A program made the translations under genes and the position numbers. A stretch of 64,000 nucleotides of DNA from Geodermatophilus poikilotrophus (GTDB taxonomy: Bacteria > Actinomycetota > Actinomycetes > Mycobacteriales > Geodermatophilaceae): assembly GCF_900111455.1 (NCBI RefSeq), contig NZ_FOIE01000002.1, forward strand, positions 589,663 through 653,662. Direction: 5' to 3'. Positions within the stretch are counted from its first letter, which is position 1, and each line of letters begins with the position of its first letter. The notes below the pieces were generated by a model. The model searched no databases. It was not told the DNA's origin and saw only the letters and a list, made by a program, of their open reading frames with translations. This document shows positions 32,262 through 40,214 of this stretch, one piece after another.

Positions 32262-33848
32262 GTGAGCCCTGCAGACCACCGCAACGGCGGCGCGGCCGTC
32301 GTCGAGTCCCTCGCCGCGCACGGGGTCGACACGGTGTTCGGCATCCCCGGCACGCACAACCTGGAGCTGTACCGGCACCTCCGCGCCGCCGGGATCCGCC
32401 CGGTCACGCCCCGCCACGAGCAGGGCGCCGGCTACGCCGCGGAGGCGTACGCGCGGGTCTCGGGCCGGCCGGGCGTCGTGGTGACCACCAGCGGCCCCGG
32501 ACTGACCAACGCGATGACCGCCGCCGCCACCGCCCACGCTGAGTCGCAACCAGTGCTCGTCCTCTCCCCCGGCGTGCCCACCGGCACCGAGGGCGCCGAC
32601 CTCGGCCTGCTGCACGAGGTCAAGGACGCCAGCGGCGCGATGCAGCGGCTGGTCCGGTGGAGCCGCCGGGTGCGCAGCGCCGACGAGGCCGCCGAGGCGG
32701 TCACCGACGCCTTCGCCTCCTTCACCGCGGGACGGCCGCGCCCGGTCCACGTCGAGGTCCCGGTCGACGTGCTCGAGCAGGCCTGGACCGGGACGGTGCG
32801 CACGGCCGGGCCGGTCGCCGCGCCCGCGCCGGACCCCGGCGCCGTCCGCCGCGCGGCCGAGCTGCTGGCCGGTGCGCGGCGCCCGCTGGTGGTCGCCGGC
32901 GGTGGCGCCGTGGACGCCGCCGCGGAGGTGACCGCCCTGGCCGAGGCGCTGGGCGCGCCGGTCGCCACGACGGTGAACGGCAAGGGCGTTGTCGCCGAAG
33001 ACCACCCGCTGTCGGCCGGGGCGTCGGTGCGGCTGCGCGCGCTGCAGCGCGAGGCAGCCGCCGGCGACGCGCTGCTGGTCGTCGGCAGCGAGCTCGGCGA
33101 CTCCGACCTGTGGGAGGGCCGGATCAGCGCGCGGGCCGTGGTACGGGTGGACGTCGAGGCGGGCCAGCTGCACAAGAACTGCCCGGCCACGGTCGCCCTG
33201 CAGGCCGACGCGGCGGACGCCGTCCGCGCCCTCTCCGCCGCGCCGCCCGCCCACCCGCGCGACGGCACCCGCCGCGCCGCGGACCTGCGCGCGGCCTGCC
33301 GGGAGGAGGCCCGCGCCGACGCCGGCGGGAACGAGGAGGTCAACGCGGCCGTCCGGGCCGGGCTGCCGGCCGACGCCGTCCTGGCCGGGGACAGCTCCCA
33401 GGTCACCTACTTCGGCTCGGTGCACTTCTTCGACCTGCCCGCCCCACGCCGGTTCTGCTACACCCCCGGCTACGCGACCCTCGGCTACGGCCTGCCCGCG
33501 GCGGTCGGCGCCTCCCTCGCCCGGCCCGGCCACCCCGTCGCCGTGCTGCTCGGCGACGGTGCGCTGATGTTCTCCCTCCAGGAGCTGGCCACCCTCACCG
33601 AGCTGGGGCTGCCCGTCCCGGTGGTCGTCGTCGACAACGGCGGCTACCGCGAGATCCGCGACCAGCAGGCCGCCCGTGGGATCCCGCCCACCGCGGTGGA
33701 CCTGCCCACCCCCGACCTCGCGGCCATCGCCACCGCGATGGGCGCGCACGGGTTGCGCACCGCGGACCCGGCCGCGCTCACGGCCCTCGTCGCCGACGCG
33801 CTGTCGGCCGACCGCCCGACCCTCGTCCACCTGGACGCCCGTCACTGA
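32262..33848 (+). CDS. Thiamine-pyrophosphate enzyme, acetolactate synthase/2-ketoarginine decarboxylase-like
   Basis: 528 residues with three TPP-enzyme domains. The N-terminal Pyr domain carries FGIPGTHNLELYR and the proton-relay Glu in PRHEQGAGY. The middle domain follows. The C-terminal PP domain has the Mg/TPP motif GDGALMFSLQELATL...VVVDNGGY. GIPGTHN-ELYR and RHEQGAGY-A--YAR resemble Pseudomonas AruI (5-guanidino-2-oxopentanoate decarboxylase) as far as I remember. No FAD-domain evidence or small subunit gene is present, arguing against housekeeping acetolactate synthase. Other options are glyoxylate carboligase (which would fit the adjacent Hyi-like gene) or benzoylformate-type decarboxylases. 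GTG start; GAGGAG 9 bases upstream. Confidence 0.8.
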   Translation: MSPADHRNGGAAVVESLAAHGVDTVFGIPGTHNLELYRHLRAAGIRPVTPRHEQGAGYAAEAYARVSGRPGVVVTTSGPGLTNAMTAAATAHAESQPVLVLSPGVPTGTEGADLGLLHEVKDASGAMQRLVRWSRRVRSADEAAEAVTDAFASFTAGRPRPVHVEVPVDVLEQAWTGTVRTAGPVAAPAPDPGAVRRAAELLAGARRPLVVAGGGAVDAAAEVTALAEALGAPVATTVNGKGVVAEDHPLSAGASVRLRALQREAAAGDALLVVGSELGDSDLWEGRISARAVVRVDVEAGQLHKNCPATVALQADAADAVRALSAAPPAHPRDGTRRAADLRAACREEARADAGGNEEVNAAVRAGLPADAVLAGDSSQVTYFGSVHFFDLPAPRRFCYTPGYATLGYGLPAAVGASLARPGHPVAVLLGDGALMFSLQELATLTELGLPVPVVVVDNGGYREIRDQQAARGIPPTAVDLPTPDLAAIATAMGAHGLRTADPAALTALVADALSADRPTLVHLDARH

Positions 33849-33872
33849 CCCGCACGAACGAGGAGGAGTCGC

Positions 33873-35339
33873 GTGGACAGCCACTGGGACACGGCCGTCG
33901 TCGGCCTCTACCTGGCCGCCATGATCGCCTTCGGCTTCTGGGGGAAGCGCCGCGCCACCACCCAGTCCGACTTCCTGGTCGCCGGACGGCGGCTGGGCCC
34001 GCTGCTCTACTCCGGGACGATGGCCGCCATCGTGCTCGGCGGCGCCTCCACGATCGGCGGCGTCGGGCTGGGCTACGAGTACGGCCTGTCCGGGATGTGG
34101 CTGGTCGTCGCCATCGGCACCGGCATCCTGGCGCTCTCGCTGCTGTTCGCCGGCCGCATCCAGCGCCTGGGCGTCTACACCGTCAGCCAGATGCTCGAGC
34201 TGCGCTACGGCCCCGGCTCCAGCGTGCTGTCCGGCGTGGTGATGTTCGGCTACACGCTGATGCTCTCGGTCACCTCGACCATCGCCTACGCGACCATCTT
34301 CGGCGCCCTGCTGGACCTGGGGCGGGTGCCGTCGATCGTGATCGGCGGCGCCGTCGTCGTCCTCTACTCGACGCTGGGCGGCATGTGGTCGATCACCCTG
34401 ACCGACTTCGTCCAGTTCGTCATCAAGACCGTCGGGATCTTCCTGATCCTGCTGCCGGTCGTCGTGGTCGAGGCCGGCGGGTTCGGCGGCCTGGCCGACG
34501 CGCTGCCGGCGGAGGCCCTGTCGCTCACCACCATCGGCGGCGGCACGATCGTCACCTACTTCGTCATCTACACCTTCGGCCTGCTGATCGGGCAGGACAT
34601 CTGGCAGCGGGTGTTCACCGCGCGCAGCCCCGGTGTCGCGCGGTGGGCGGGTACCGCCGCCGGGGTCTACTGCCTGGCCTACGGCGTGGCCGGCGCGGTG
34701 ATCGGCATGGCCGCGCGCGTGATCCTGCCCGGGCTCGACGCCCGCGACGACGCGTTCGCCGCTGTCGTGGAGGCCACGATGCCGGCGCTGCTGGCCGGGC
34801 TGGTGCTCGCCGCCGCCCTCGCCGCGGTGATGTCCACCTCCAGCGGCGCGCTCATCGCCACCGCCACCGTGTTCAGCCAGGACATCGTCGCGCGGCTGCG
34901 GGGCCGCGACCCCGAGGCGGGCAGCGAGCACGAGCACGTCCGCAGCAACCGGTTGTACGTCGCCGGCTTCGGCGTGGTGATGATCGGCATCGCCTGCGCG
35001 CTGCAGGACGTCGTCGCCGCACTCACCATCGCCTACGACATCCTGGTCGGCGGCCTGCTCGTCGCCATCCTCGGTGGGCTGGTGTGGCGGCGCGGGACGA
35101 ACGTCGGCGCGCTGGTCCCGGTGGCCGCCGGGACGCTGGCCACGCTCGCCACGATGGTCGTCGTCGGCGACATCTACGCCAACGAGCCCATCTACTTCGG
35201 TCTGGCCGCAGCTCTGGTCGGCTACCTGGCCGGCAGCCTCGCCTCGCGGCCGACGGACCCGCGGGTGCTGGCGACCTGGGACCGCCGGCTCACCGGACAG
35301 GACGCGCCTCGGACACCGACGGCGGGCGTCACCTCCTGA
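33873..35339 (+). CDS. Sodium:solute symporter (SSS family)
   Basis: 488 residues with about 13 membrane segments. The N-terminal signature reads WGKRRATTQSDFLVAGRRLG, followed by LGGASTIGGVGLGYEYGLSGMW and the conserved ISQMLELRYG-type loop. It imports an organic solute with Na+ across the cytoplasmic membrane; SSS members carry sugars, proline, pantothenate or monocarboxylates. GTG start with AGGAGGAG 5 bases upstream, 24 bases after the TPP-enzyme stop, hence same operon and probably uptake of that enzyme's pathway substrate. It ends at a strong hairpin. Confidence 0.9.
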   Translation: MDSHWDTAVVGLYLAAMIAFGFWGKRRATTQSDFLVAGRRLGPLLYSGTMAAIVLGGASTIGGVGLGYEYGLSGMWLVVAIGTGILALSLLFAGRIQRLGVYTVSQMLELRYGPGSSVLSGVVMFGYTLMLSVTSTIAYATIFGALLDLGRVPSIVIGGAVVVLYSTLGGMWSITLTDFVQFVIKTVGIFLILLPVVVVEAGGFGGLADALPAEALSLTTIGGGTIVTYFVIYTFGLLIGQDIWQRVFTARSPGVARWAGTAAGVYCLAYGVAGAVIGMAARVILPGLDARDDAFAAVVEATMPALLAGLVLAAALAAVMSTSSGALIATATVFSQDIVARLRGRDPEAGSEHEHVRSNRLYVAGFGVVMIGIACALQDVVAALTIAYDILVGGLLVAILGGLVWRRGTNVGALVPVAAGTLATLATMVVVGDIYANEPIYFGLAAALVGYLAGSLASRPTDPRVLATWDRRLTGQDAPRTPTAGVTS

Positions 35340-35344
35340 CACCG

Positions 35345-35380
35345 CAGCGCGGCCCGCCCCCGAGGGGACGGGCCGCGCTG
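35345..35380 (+). terminator. Terminator after the TPP-enzyme/SSS operon
   Basis: Perfect arms CAGCGCGGCCCG (35345-35356) and CGGGCCGCGCTG (35369-35380), with CCCC/GGGG continuing inside the loop, 6 bases after the stop. Confidence 0.85.
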
Positions 35381-35383
35381 GTG

Positions 35384-35456
35384 AGCTGCTGGAACGGCCG
35401 CCCTCCAGGGGCCCGCGCCGAGCCTGCGAGGCGTGGGGGGAAGGGCGGTCCTTCCG
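35384..35456 (-). repeat. Gene-tail repeat B, copy 1
   Basis: Directly follows the stop of the SDR gene at 35457 (minus strand): CGGAAGGACCGCCCTTCC, then CGCCTCGCAGGCTCGG and GGGCCCCTGGAGGG. It matches the elements at 45972, 57991 and 59005. GC-rich hairpin; probably a terminator-type repeat. Confidence 0.6.
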
Positions 35457-36218
35457 TCAATGGATGTGCGACCCGCCGTTGACGTCGTACGTCGCGCCGG
35501 TGATGTAGCCGGTCTCCTCGCGGCACAGGTACGTGATGAGGTCGGCGACGTCGGCAGGCCGGCCGTTGCGGCCCATCGGGATCCCGGCGACCAGCTCCGC
35601 CTTGCGGTCCCCTTCGAGGGCGCCGCCGGTGATGTCGGTGTCGATCAGCCCCGGGGCGACGGCGTTCACGGTGATGCCGTGCGGGCCGAGCTCGCGGGCC
35701 AGCGCCCGGGTGAAGCCGAGCTCCGCGGCCTTGGCCGCGGAGTAGGCCACCCCGCCGAACACGCCGCCGCCCCGCTCGGCCGAGACCGAGGACAGGAAGA
35801 CGATCCGGCCGAAGCCGCGCTCGGCCATGCCGGGCGCGAGGCGGCGGGTGACGTTGTACGCGCCCCGCACGTTGACGGCGAAGATGCGGTCCCACTCCTC
35901 GCCGCTGACCGCGAGGAAGGGCGTCGGCGAGGTGATCCCGGCGTTGTTCACCAGGGCCCCGACCGGCGGCAGCGCGCCGTCGAGGACGTTGAGCGCGTTG
36001 TCCACGGACGCCTCGTCGGTGATGTCGCAGCCGACGCCGACGGCCTGCACGCCGTTCCGCTCGGCGACCTCGGTGGCGGCGTCCTTGGCGCTGGCCTCGT
36101 CCAGGTCGAGGATCGCGACGTTCCAGCCGGCGGCGGCCAGGGTGTGGGCGGTGGCGCGGCCGATGCCGCGCTTGGAGCCGGCGCCGGTGACGACGACGGT
36201 CTTGTCGGAGACGGACAT
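35457..36218 (-). CDS. SDR-family oxidoreductase (3-oxoacyl-ACP reductase-like)
   Basis: 253 residues. Cofactor motif VVTGAGSKRGIGRATAHTL, LVNNAGITS, FLSSVSAERGG and the catalytic YSAAK. The C-terminal GYITGATYDVNGGSHIH is typical of FabG-like SDRs that act as polyol or sugar-acid dehydrogenases. ATG with GGAGG 6 bases upstream. It is the last gene of a minus-strand operon with split transketolase and a GntP-type permease, so it probably oxidises or reduces the imported polyhydroxylated substrate. Confidence 0.9.
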   Translation of the reverse strand: MSVSDKTVVVTGAGSKRGIGRATAHTLAAAGWNVAILDLDEASAKDAATEVAERNGVQAVGVGCDITDEASVDNALNVLDGALPPVGALVNNAGITSPTPFLAVSGEEWDRIFAVNVRGAYNVTRRLAPGMAERGFGRIVFLSSVSAERGGGVFGGVAYSAAKAAELGFTRALARELGPHGITVNAVAPGLIDTDITGGALEGDRKAELVAGIPMGRNGRPADVADLITYLCREETGYITGATYDVNGGSHIH

Positions 36219-36235
36219 GGGTTCCTCCAGGGGGT

Positions 36236-37306
36236 TCAGGCGGTGGCGGGAGCGGGGTCGGCGGGCGCTGCGGCAACGTGCGGGGAGGCCTGCGGGCGGC
36301 GCCCGGCGTCGCCGCCGAGCTCGGCCCGCACGCGGGCGACGACGGCGTCGGTCGACAGGCCGTAGCGGTCGTGCAGCGTGGGCAGGGCGCCGGCGGCGAG
36401 GAACTCGTCGGGCAGGGCGATGGGCACCACGCGGGTGCCCACCCCGGCGAAGGCCAGGGTGGAGGCCACCGACTCGGCGAGGCCGCCGACGACGGTGTGG
36501 TTCTCCAGCGTGACCACGAGCCGGTCGGTGCGGGCGGCCCGCAGGATCGCCTCGGTGTCCAGCGGCTTGATCGTCGGCACGTGGAGGACGGCGACGTCGA
36601 CGGAGTCGGCCTCGAGCCGGGCCGCGGCCTGCAGCGCCCGCATGGTCATCAGCCCGGTGGAGATGAGGACGACGTCCCGGCCGGTGCGCAGCTCGGCGGC
36701 CTTGCCCAGCTCGAACCGGTAGTCGTACTCGTCGAGCACGGTCGGCACCGCGCCACGGAGCAGCCGGAGGTAGGTGGGCCCGGGTGCGTCCGCCAGCGCC
36801 GGCACGGCCTGCTCGATGTCGACCGAGTCGCACGGGTCGACGATGGTCAGGTTCGGGCAGCCGCGGAGGATCGCGAGGTCCTCGGTGGCCTGGTGGCTGG
36901 GCCCGTACCCGGTGGTCAGGCCGGGCAGCGCACCGACCACGTTGACGTTCAGGTTCGGCTCGGCGATGTCCAAGCAGAGGAAGTCGTAGGCCCGCCGGGT
37001 GGCGAACACCGAGTAGGTGGAGGCGAAGGGCACCAGCCCGACCTCCGCCAGCCCGGCCGCCGTCCCGAGCAGCGACTGCTCGGCCATCCCCATCTGGAAG
37101 AAGCGGTCGGGGTGGGCGTCGCGGAAGACGTGCATGTCGGTGTACTTGGCCAGGTCCGCCGACAGCCCGACGATCTCGGGCCGCTGCTCGGCCAGCCGGT
37201 TGAGCGCGTGACCGAACGGAGCGCTGGTCGTGCGCTGACCGGGGTCGGCGAACGAGGCGATCATCGCCGAGGTGGTGAGCCGCTTCTTGGGCGCGGTGCT
37301 GGTCAT
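36236..37306 (-). CDS. Transketolase, C-terminal subunit
   Basis: 356 residues: the pyrimidine-binding domain (FQMGMAEQSLLGTAAGLAEVGLVPFASTYSVF, with the conserved catalytic Glu in MAEQ) plus the C-terminal transketolase domain (VLISTGLMTMRAL, VTLENHTVVGGLAESV). Split transketolases of this kind act on special substrates such as apiose, 4-deoxy sugars or 2-keto-sugar phosphates rather than as the housekeeping enzyme. The ATG overlaps the stop of the N-terminal subunit by 4 bases, giving 1:1 synthesis. Confidence 0.93.
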   Translation of the reverse strand: MTSTAPKKRLTTSAMIASFADPGQRTTSAPFGHALNRLAEQRPEIVGLSADLAKYTDMHVFRDAHPDRFFQMGMAEQSLLGTAAGLAEVGLVPFASTYSVFATRRAYDFLCLDIAEPNLNVNVVGALPGLTTGYGPSHQATEDLAILRGCPNLTIVDPCDSVDIEQAVPALADAPGPTYLRLLRGAVPTVLDEYDYRFELGKAAELRTGRDVVLISTGLMTMRALQAAARLEADSVDVAVLHVPTIKPLDTEAILRAARTDRLVVTLENHTVVGGLAESVASTLAFAGVGTRVVPIALPDEFLAAGALPTLHDRYGLSTDAVVARVRAELGGDAGRRPQASPHVAAAPADPAPATA

Positions 37307-38178
37307 CGGGTCGTCCCTTCGTGCAGCTGGTCGCGGGCGAGCTGCCACTCGTGCTCCTCCACCCGCATGAAGTGGGCCTTCTCCCGGCTCTCGAGCAGCG
37401 GGACCCCGCAGCCGATGCGGGTGTCGCAGATCAGCACCGACGGCGAGCCGCGGTGCGCGCGGAGCTCGTCGAGGGCGTCGACGAGCGCGGCGACGTCGTT
37501 GCCGTCGACGCGCAGTGCGTGCCAGCCGAAGGCCCGCCACTTGTCCGTCACCGGCTCGGTGCGCAGCACACCTGCGGTGGGGCCGTCGGCCTGCAGCGCG
37601 TTGACGTCGACGATCGCGGTGACGTTGTCCAGGCCGTGGTGCGCGCAGGCCAGCGCCGCTTCCCAGGTCGAGCCCTCGTCGAGCTCGCCGTCGGAGAGGA
37701 GGTTGTAGACCCGCGCCCCGTTGCCCTGGTGGCGCAGCCCGAGGGCCATCCCGGTGGCCACGGGCAGCCCGTGACCGAGTGACCCGCCGGAGATCTCGAC
37801 GCCTGGCGTGTAGGAGGCCATGGCCGACATCGGCAGCCGCGAGTCGTCGGAGCCGTAGGTCTCCAGCTCCTCGGCCGGGATGGTGCCGGCCTCGGCCAGC
37901 GCCGCGTAGAGGGCGATGGCGTAGTGGCCGATGGAGAGCAGGAACCGGTCCCGGTCGGGCCAGTGCGGGTCCTCCGGTCGGTACCGGAGCTGGTCGGTGT
38001 AGACGGTGGCCAGGACGTCGGCCACGCCCAGCGCCTGCCCGATGTAGCCCTGCCCCTGCACCTCCCCCATGTCGAGGGCGTTGCGCCGGATCCGGTAGGC
38101 CGCCTGGCGGATCCGCTCGATCCGCTCGGCTCGGTCCCCGGTTGGGGGTGCGGCCTGCGGTGTGCTCAGTGAGGTCAT
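37303..38178 (-). CDS. Transketolase, N-terminal subunit
   Basis: 291 residues containing the TPP-diphosphate domain: GSLGHGLPVATGMALG, the Mg-binding LSDGELDEGSTWEAA and VDVNALQADG. MGEVQGQGYIGQALGVADVL at the start is characteristic of the split form. ATG with GGGAGG 8 bases upstream. Coupled to the C-terminal subunit by a 4-base overlap. Together they transfer a two-carbon ketol unit between sugar phosphates. Confidence 0.94.
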   Translation of the reverse strand: MTSLSTPQAAPPTGDRAERIERIRQAAYRIRRNALDMGEVQGQGYIGQALGVADVLATVYTDQLRYRPEDPHWPDRDRFLLSIGHYAIALYAALAEAGTIPAEELETYGSDDSRLPMSAMASYTPGVEISGGSLGHGLPVATGMALGLRHQGNGARVYNLLSDGELDEGSTWEAALACAHHGLDNVTAIVDVNALQADGPTAGVLRTEPVTDKWRAFGWHALRVDGNDVAALVDALDELRAHRGSPSVLICDTRIGCGVPLLESREKAHFMRVEEHEWQLARDQLHEGTTR

Positions 38179-38205
38179 GACGTGTTCCTCCCTTGTTCGA
38201 TTCGG

Positions 38206-39672
38206 TCAGGCGAAGACGCCGAGCACCAGGACCGCGCCCAGGCCGACGAAGGACAACAGCCCCTGGGCGACCGTGTACACCTGGAAGGTGCCGCGCACGG
38301 ACAGGCCCAGCAGCGTCTTGAAGATCCAGAAGGTGTTGTCGGTGACCTGCCCGCCGAAGGCGGCCCCGGATGCGGCGGCCAGCCAGATCAGCACCGGGTT
38401 GAGCCCCAGGCTCCCGACGACCGGCGCCAGCAGGGCCGCCGCGGTGATGGCGGCCACGGACCCGGAGCCCTGGGCCAGGCGCAGCAGCGCCGCGACCAGC
38501 CAGGCCAGCACCAGCGGATAGGCCGCGTTGGCGCTGAAGAGGCCGGCCACCAGGTTGTCGACGTCGGTCTCCGCGATGACCTGCCCCAGTGAACCCGCGA
38601 CGCCGGTGAACAGCAGGATGACCCCGCTGGTCTCAGCGGCCCGCACGATCACCTCCTCGACGCCCGCCCGGCCCAGTGACGGCACGGCGAGAGCGGTGCC
38701 CACGAGCAGTCCGATGAGGAGGGCCACCACGGGGTTGCCGAGGAACCCGAGCAGGCCCACCTCCGTGCCGAAGGCACTCGTGGTGGTGTCCAGCACGATG
38801 AGCACCAGCGGCACCAGCAGCGGCAGCAGGGCGACGAGCAGCGGCAGCTGCCTGCCCGGGGTCTCGGTGTCGCTGGTGTGCGGATCGCGAGCGACGGCCG
38901 TCGTTCCCCCGCCGCGGCCCGGCTCCCCGGCTGGCTGGCCACCCGAGACGGTCGGCTGCCCATCGGTGGGCCCGGCGGCGGGCGGGCCGCCGTAACCGGC
39001 GATCTCACCGGTGTGCTCGGGGTCGGTCAGCGGGTCGTCGTCCTTCTCGTCATTCCAGGTGAAGCGCATGAGCAGGCTGTGCAGCGCCACGCTGGCGATG
39101 ATCACCACGATGCCGAAGGGGATCCCCCACAGGAGCATCGTGCCGAGCGGGATGTCGAGAGCGGCCGCGATGGCCAGCGCGGCTGCACCGGGCGGGACCA
39201 TCAGCAGCGCCACCTCGAGGCCGATGGCCAGGGCGCCGGCCAGCGGCGCGATGCTGAGCCCGGTCCGCAGGGCGATCGACCGGGCCATGGGCCCCAGGAT
39301 CACCAGCGCGACGTCGAAGTAGATCGCGGGGAAGACGATCCCCGAAGTCAGGCCGAGGACGTAGGGGGAGCGCTTGGCCCCGACGAGCCGCAGCATGCCG
39401 TCCACGACGCGGTGGAGCGTCCCCATGGCCGACAACAGGGTCCCGAGCATCACGCCGAACCCGATGATCAGCCCCACCTCGGCCATCAGGTTGCCGAAGC
39501 CGGTCACGACGGCGGTCGTCGTCCCCTCGTAGCCCAGCCCCGCGGCGATGCCGAGGTACAGGGCCCCGATCACCAGCGAGATGACCGGGTTGATCTTCGC
39601 GAAGACGATGAGCCCGACGACGATCGCCACCGTGATCGCGATGTGCAGCAGGAGCAGCGTGGTATCGGCCAT
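38206..39672 (-). CDS. GntP-family sugar-acid permease
   Basis: 488 residues with 12-13 membrane segments. Family signatures include VIGALYLGIAAGLG, VGLIIGFGVMLGTLLSAMG, SGIVFPAIYFDVALVILGPMA near the front, and GVAGSLGQVI, LRLAQGSGSVAAITAAALLA and WIFKTLLGLSVRGTFQVYT near the end. GntP proteins import gluconate or related hydroxy acids with protons. The cytoplasmic loop in the middle (about 220-290) is unusually long, acidic and Gly/Pro-rich. ATG 39672 with GGAGGGGG 7 bases upstream. Operon with split transketolase and SDR. Confidence 0.92.
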   Translation of the reverse strand: MADTTLLLLHIAITVAIVVGLIVFAKINPVISLVIGALYLGIAAGLGYEGTTTAVVTGFGNLMAEVGLIIGFGVMLGTLLSAMGTLHRVVDGMLRLVGAKRSPYVLGLTSGIVFPAIYFDVALVILGPMARSIALRTGLSIAPLAGALAIGLEVALLMVPPGAAALAIAAALDIPLGTMLLWGIPFGIVVIIASVALHSLLMRFTWNDEKDDDPLTDPEHTGEIAGYGGPPAAGPTDGQPTVSGGQPAGEPGRGGGTTAVARDPHTSDTETPGRQLPLLVALLPLLVPLVLIVLDTTTSAFGTEVGLLGFLGNPVVALLIGLLVGTALAVPSLGRAGVEEVIVRAAETSGVILLFTGVAGSLGQVIAETDVDNLVAGLFSANAAYPLVLAWLVAALLRLAQGSGSVAAITAAALLAPVVGSLGLNPVLIWLAAASGAAFGGQVTDNTFWIFKTLLGLSVRGTFQVYTVAQGLLSFVGLGAVLVLGVFA

Positions 39673-39673
39673 G

Positions 39674-39841
39674 TCAGTCCCCCTCCGGCCTGCGAGAGCC
39701 GGCGGAGCCGCGGGTCTCGATCGTCGCATCGACGGAGCACCCGACGGCGACCTTCTTCTCGGTCGGGGAGCCCTCGAACGGGTGCCAGAGGGCGACTTCC
39801 TCGGGGTGTAGATGGCGGACTGCTGGGTGCCGCTCGGTCAT
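39674..39841 (-). CDS. Small 55-residue protein of unknown function at the head of the GntP operon
   Basis: An uninterrupted frame MTERHPAVRHLHPEEVALWH... of 55 residues ending GSRRPEGD. GGAG lies 6 bases before the ATG, and the stop is one base from the permease start. It is soluble, His- and Glu-rich at the front with one Cys, and has no hydrophobic segment. Position and ribosome site support translation. A leader peptide, a small regulator or a transporter-associated small protein are all possible. It is the first gene after the palindromic operator at 39885-39903. Confidence 0.65.
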   Translation of the reverse strand: MTERHPAVRHLHPEEVALWHPFEGSPTEKKVAVGCSVDATIETRGSAGSRRPEGD

Positions 39842-39884
39842 GGTGATCTCCGGTGGGCGATGGGCGTCAGGTCCCCGCTATCCG

Positions 39885-39903
39885 TTGACTGTTGACAGTC
39901 AAC
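39885..39903 (-). promoter_or_regulatory. Operator of the GntP/transketolase operon, target of the FCD-GntR regulator
   Basis: TTGACTG-TTGA-CAGTCAA (39885-39902), containing ACTGTTGACAGT (39888-39899) and GTTGAC-A-GTCAAC (39891-39903). The 12-base core differs by one base from ACTGTCGACAGT upstream of the GntR gene (40931-40942). Confidence 0.8.
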
Positions 39904-40065
39904 TGATGACTAGAGTGAGTGGTGCGCATCACCGTGTCAAGGGTCACTTCGGGGCACCTGCATCGCTGCAGGTCGGGGCGGGCAGCCCGACGAGCGGGCT
40001 GTCCCAGGGGGCCCGCCGCGATCACGCGGGCGAGCAGGGCGACCGCGTCCAGGGCACCGCCGACC
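39904..40065. other. Intergenic part between operator and hairpin
   Basis: No gene seen. GC-rich with small inverted repeats such as CCTGCA-TCGC-TGCAGG (39957-39972). It separates the operon promoter from the end of the GntR gene. Confidence 0.45.
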
Positions 40066-40109
40066 CGTCCGGGTCCCGCCCCGAGCCTGCGGGGGGCGGG
40101 ACCCGGACG
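40066..40109 (-). terminator. Very strong hairpin downstream of the GntR gene
   Basis: Perfect 17-base arms CGTCCGGGTCCCGCCCC (40066-40082) and GGGGCGGGACCCGGACG (40093-40109), loop GAGCCTGCGG. It would stop transcription from the GntR gene before it reaches the operon promoter. Confidence 0.8.
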
Positions 40110-40149
40110 CGGTCCGCTTCCGAGCGGTCGAGCAGGGTGACGGGAGGAC

Positions 40150-40214
40150 GGGGTCCTCCCACGAGCGGGGGGAGCGCGGCCCGCTCGCGAGGGGCGAGGA
40201 GGAGAGGTCCTCCG
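40150..40214 (-). repeat. Gene-tail repeat B, copy 2 (divergent)
   Basis: Starts right after the TAG of the GntR gene on the minus strand with CGGAGGACCTCTCC, then CGCCCCTCGCGAGCGGGCC. Same position and opening as the other tail repeats. Confidence 0.5.
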
